Positions 5,983-7,456 of a stretch of 7,456 bases of DNA are shown one piece after another. Below the pieces are notes generated by a model, which had not been told where the DNA came from, made no database searches, and saw nothing but the letters and a program-made list of their open reading frames with translations. This stretch comes from an uncultured Campylobacter sp. (GTDB taxonomy: Bacteria; Campylobacterota; Campylobacteria; Campylobacterales; Campylobacteraceae): contig NZ_CALIII010000359.1 of the NCBI RefSeq assembly GCF_938018145.1, positions 1 to 7,456 of the forward strand. The letters run 5' to 3'. The translations under genes and the position numbers were made by a program. Every line of letters begins with the position of its first letter. Positions within the stretch are counted from its first letter, which is position 1.

Positions 5983-5999
5983 GCAATTAGCATTCCAAA
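5983..5999 (-). promoter_or_regulatory. Sigma54 (RpoN) promoter of flgI
   Basis: The minus strand reads TTTGGAAT, then GCTAA, then TTGC, followed by TTTT. This is TGGAAT-N5-TTGC, with GG (5996-5995) and GC (5984-5983) exactly ten bases apart, the required -24/-12 spacing. It is close to the RpoN sites of Campylobacter flagellar genes. The predicted start is near 5971, giving a leader of about 24 bases. RpoN needs an activator, FlgR in Campylobacter, which is not in the window. Confidence 0.85.
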
Positions 6000-6014
6000 T
6001 TGAAACAAAAATTT

Positions 6015-6581
6015 TTAAGAATAGTAGCTAAGCGAAGTATTTCCGAATTTTTTAGATTTTAAAAGCGTGAACGAGCCGATGTTTTCAGGTAAATTTAGAT
6101 GGCTGGCGTGCTCGAAAGCGATCAGATAAATTTTGTCTTTTGGCAAATTTCTTGCCAAATTTACGCACTTTTCATAAACGTCCGCAAAACCGTCTCTGAT
6201 ATCAAAAGGCGGATCGAGGTACAAGATAACGGGCAAATTTTGCCTCGAGACGATGGCAGGAGTAGCGTCAAAAGTATTGCCGTTTACGATTTCCAGCTCG
6301 TAGCCGATAAGTTTAGCGTTTTGTAGCGCGATTTTATAAGCGTTTTTGTTGATTTCTACCGCGTAGGCCTTTGTCGCGCCGTTGCTTAGCGCTTCTGCGG
6401 CCATCAGCGCGCTACCGCCGAAAGCCTCGATAAAAACCTTGCCCGCTAGCTCGTAGCGAAACGAATCGAAAAATGAGCCTTTGACGATGCTTTTTGTGCT
6501 TCTTGTGGTTTGAAGCGAGGGCAAAAGCAGCTTTTTACCTTTAAATTTACCGCTTGAAATCGTAGCGTAGAGATTTTTCAA
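6015..6581 (-). CDS. rsmD: RsmD-family 16S rRNA (guanine-N2) methyltransferase
   Basis: RsmD methylates G966 of 16S rRNA (E. coli numbering) using S-adenosylmethionine. The 188-residue protein (E. coli 198) has the N-terminal family region GKFKGKKLLLP...TRSTKSIVKGSFF (11-38), the SAM-binding motif FIEAFGGSALMA (50-61), an acidic residue for the SAM ribose at Glu76 (AVEIN), and the catalytic DPPF at 123-126. It corresponds by position and content to C. jejuni Cj1461, which has been described as a DNA methyltransferase affecting motility and virulence. Motif content alone fits the RsmD rRNA family better, and I cannot settle the substrate here. The start is TTG at 6581, overlapping the previous gene's stop by four bases (TTGA), with AAGGA seven bases upstream. 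Confidence 0.88.
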   Translation of the reverse strand: MKNLYATISSGKFKGKKLLLPSLQTTRSTKSIVKGSFFDSFRYELAGKVFIEAFGGSALMAAEALSNGATKAYAVEINKNAYKIALQNAKLIGYELEIVNGNTFDATPAIVSRQNLPVILYLDPPFDIRDGFADVYEKCVNLARNLPKDKIYLIAFEHASHLNLPENIGSFTLLKSKKFGNTSLSYYS

Positions 6582-6955
6582 CGAGCTTTCCTTAAAATCG
6601 CAAGCAATTCTTCTTTAAATTTATCTATCAAATTTGAAACCTCAAGCTCCAAATTTGAACCGTTTTGCGGCGCGGCTTCTTCTTTTGCGGGCGCGGTCGC
6701 GCGAGAGAGCGCGACTGGTTCTGAAAACTGAATCGCCGAGTAAAACTCCTCAAGCGCGGAGATAAGGGCTTCTTTACTAAAAGGGATTTTTAGATGCGGC
6801 GAGCGCTCGGCGATCACGAAAACGGGCTTTTTGGCCTCTATCTTTTTGTCCGCCACGATAAAATCGCAATCTTTTCTAGGCGAGATAAAATCCCTCAGAA
6901 ATAGCCTTAGCGACTCCTCAAGCAAAATACAGTCGCATTCAAACGAAATTTTCAC
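6578..6955 (-). CDS. Conserved hypothetical protein (Cj1460-like by position)
   Basis: A 125-residue soluble protein without signal peptide or membrane segment. I do not recognise a functional domain. The first 80 residues are compact and mixed alpha/beta in character (MKISFECDCILLEESLRLFL, then CDFIVADKK, KPVFVIAE and IPFSKEALISALEEFY). An Ala/Pro/Glu-rich linker spans about 85-100, and a charged C-terminal helix ends in EELLAILRKAR. Two early cysteines (Cys7, Cys9, CDC) and a later Cys30 are visible, too few for a confident metal site. The start is GTG at 6955, with a strong AAGGAG five bases upstream. It overlaps rsmD by four bases, so the two are translationally coupled. The same pairing exists in C. 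jejuni (Cj1460-Cj1461), from memory of gene order. Confidence 0.8.
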   Translation of the reverse strand: MKISFECDCILLEESLRLFLRDFISPRKDCDFIVADKKIEAKKPVFVIAERSPHLKIPFSKEALISALEEFYSAIQFSEPVALSRATAPAKEEAAPQNGSNLELEVSNLIDKFKEELLAILRKAR

Positions 6956-6989
6956 GAATTCTCCTTTTTCTCGCCTTGATTTAGGCTGG

Positions 6990-7018
6990 ATTTTAACAAA
7001 TTTATGCGAAAATTTAAA
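6990..7018 (-). promoter_or_regulatory. Candidate sigma70 promoter of the hypothetical-rsmD operon
   Basis: On the minus strand TTTAAA (7018-7013), 17 bases, then TAAAAT (6995-6990). The -10 has one mismatch to TATAAT, and the -35 keeps four of six consensus bases. The predicted start near 6983 gives a leader of about 28 bases that includes the AAGGAG site. AT-rich sequence makes such matches easy to find, so support is moderate. Confidence 0.4.
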
Positions 7019-7045
7019 TTAAGCAAAAATTTTCCCAAACGGGGC

Positions 7046-7072
7046 TAAAAAAATTTGCAAATTTGACGATAT
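7046..7072 (+). promoter_or_regulatory. Candidate sigma28 (FliA) promoter of flaG
   Basis: TAAAAAAA (7046-7053), exactly 11 bases, then GACGATAT (7065-7072). This compares well with TAAAGTTT-N11-GCCGATAA: TAAA is intact and the -10 keeps six of eight bases, with CGATAT fitting the Campylobacter CGATWT form. The predicted start near 7079 gives a leader of about 23 bases. Late flagellar context supports it. Confidence 0.6.
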
Positions 7073-7102
7073 AGAAGCTAGCAAATATTCAAAGGAGAAA
7101 AT

Positions 7103-7456
7103 ATGGAAATTTTCAAAGTAGCGAGCCAACCGATGACAAACGTAGCTACAAGCTCGCACGCGCAAAGCTCTACGCAAACTAGAGAGGTCGAAAGGACGCA
7201 GATCCAGCAAGATACGACGCAAAATTTAACCGAGCAAAATAACGAAACGCTAAATGAAAAAGTAAAAGAAGCCACCGAAAAACTAAATAAACAAATGGAA
7301 GATCTAGGCACTAGCATACGCTTTGGCTACAACGACAAGATAGAGGCCATGTACGTAAACGTAATGGAGATGAAAACCGGCGACGTGATCCGCAAAATCC
7401 CGACTGAACAAGCAATGAAATTAAGCGAATATTTTAGAGAGGCAGTCGGAGTTTTA
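7103..7456 (+). CDS. flaG: FlaG family flagellar protein, C-terminus cut by the window end
   Basis: 118 codons are present without a stop, and comparison with the family suggests only a few residues are missing. The N-terminal half (about 1-50) is Gln/Thr/Ser-rich and low in complexity. The second half is the conserved FlaG domain: a charged helix (LNEKVKEATEKLNKQM, 50-65), then IRFGYNDKIEAMYVNVMEMKTGDVIRKIPTE (72-102), whose IRKIPTE signature is typical, and the SEYFREAVGVL end. FlaG is a cytoplasmic late flagellar protein that affects filament length in Campylobacter, and it usually precedes fliD, which may follow beyond the window. ATG at 7103 has AAAGGAG five bases upstream (7091-7097). 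It is divergent from the hypothetical-rsmD pair across a 147-base gap and has its own sigma28-like promoter. Confidence 0.92.
   Translation, partial: MEIFKVASQPMTNVATSSHAQSSTQTREVERTQIQQDTTQNLTEQNNETLNEKVKEATEKLNKQMEDLGTSIRFGYNDKIEAMYVNVMEMKTGDVIRKIPTEQAMKLSEYFREAVGVL

Noticed and set aside
5948..5986. Extended FlgI start at TTG 5986
   Set aside because: It would put 13 residues before a perfect signal peptide, has no SD, and would begin upstream of the predicted sigma54 transcript start. The ATG at 5947 has AAGGA at ideal spacing.
7041..7058. Sigma54 promoter for flaG (GGGG...GC)
   Set aside because: GG and GC are not ten bases apart (14 or more), while a sigma28 pattern with exact spacing fits the same stretch.
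7078..7317. Minus-strand open frame of 79 codons over flaG
   Set aside because: Shadow of the flaG coding strand: a Ser/Cys/Phe/Val-rich translation of the complement, without a ribosome site.

Overview
The window looks like chromosomal DNA of a Campylobacter-type epsilonproteobacterium. Three things point there: the very dense AAATTTG/CAAATTT words both inside and between genes, Shine-Dalgarno (SD) sites of the form AAGGA, and the gene order rsmD-flgI-flgJ-flgM-flgN-flgK, which matches C. jejuni Cj1461-Cj1466. Base composition is clearly richer in G+C than C. jejuni, so a species of the C. showae / C. rectus / C. curvus kind is more likely. That placement is inference from sequence style and was not searched.

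Layout: almost everything is on the minus strand, so the window reads right to left. From about 6955 down to 4886 lie a small conserved hypothetical gene, rsmD (16S rRNA methyltransferase family) and flgI (P-ring). The flagellar run continues with flgJ (rod-binding type, no muramidase domain), flgM (anti-sigma28), flgN (export chaperone) and flgK (hook-filament junction), ending at 1994. Further left come a TIGR02757/DUF2400 gene and a periplasmic Cu/Zn superoxide dismutase gene, sodC, closed by a good intrinsic terminator at about 440-484. The left edge holds an AT-rich gap and the first 15 codons of another minus-strand gene. At the right edge flaG runs on the plus strand, divergent from the hypothetical-rsmD pair, and is cut by the window end.

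How the parts work together: a strong sigma54 (RpoN) promoter sits directly before flgI, and sigma28 (FliA)-like promoters sit before flgM and flaG. This fits the epsilonproteobacterial hierarchy in which sigma54 drives hook-basal-body genes and sigma28 drives late genes and its own inhibitor FlgM. FlgN and FlgK are a predicted chaperone/client pair and lie 3 nt apart.

The most notable structure is a recurring design not explained by the genes: perfect inverted repeats of 11-14 bp at the starts of flgI, flgN and the DUF2400 gene. In each, the downstream arm contains the SD and ends at or one base into the ATG. At flgI the upstream (anti-SD) arm fills exactly the stretch between the sigma54 -12 GC and the predicted +1. 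Read-through mRNA from rsmD would therefore carry the SD-masking hairpin, while mRNA started at the sigma54 promoter would not. I suggest this as a transcript-origin-dependent translation gate. It is inference from sequence and untested.
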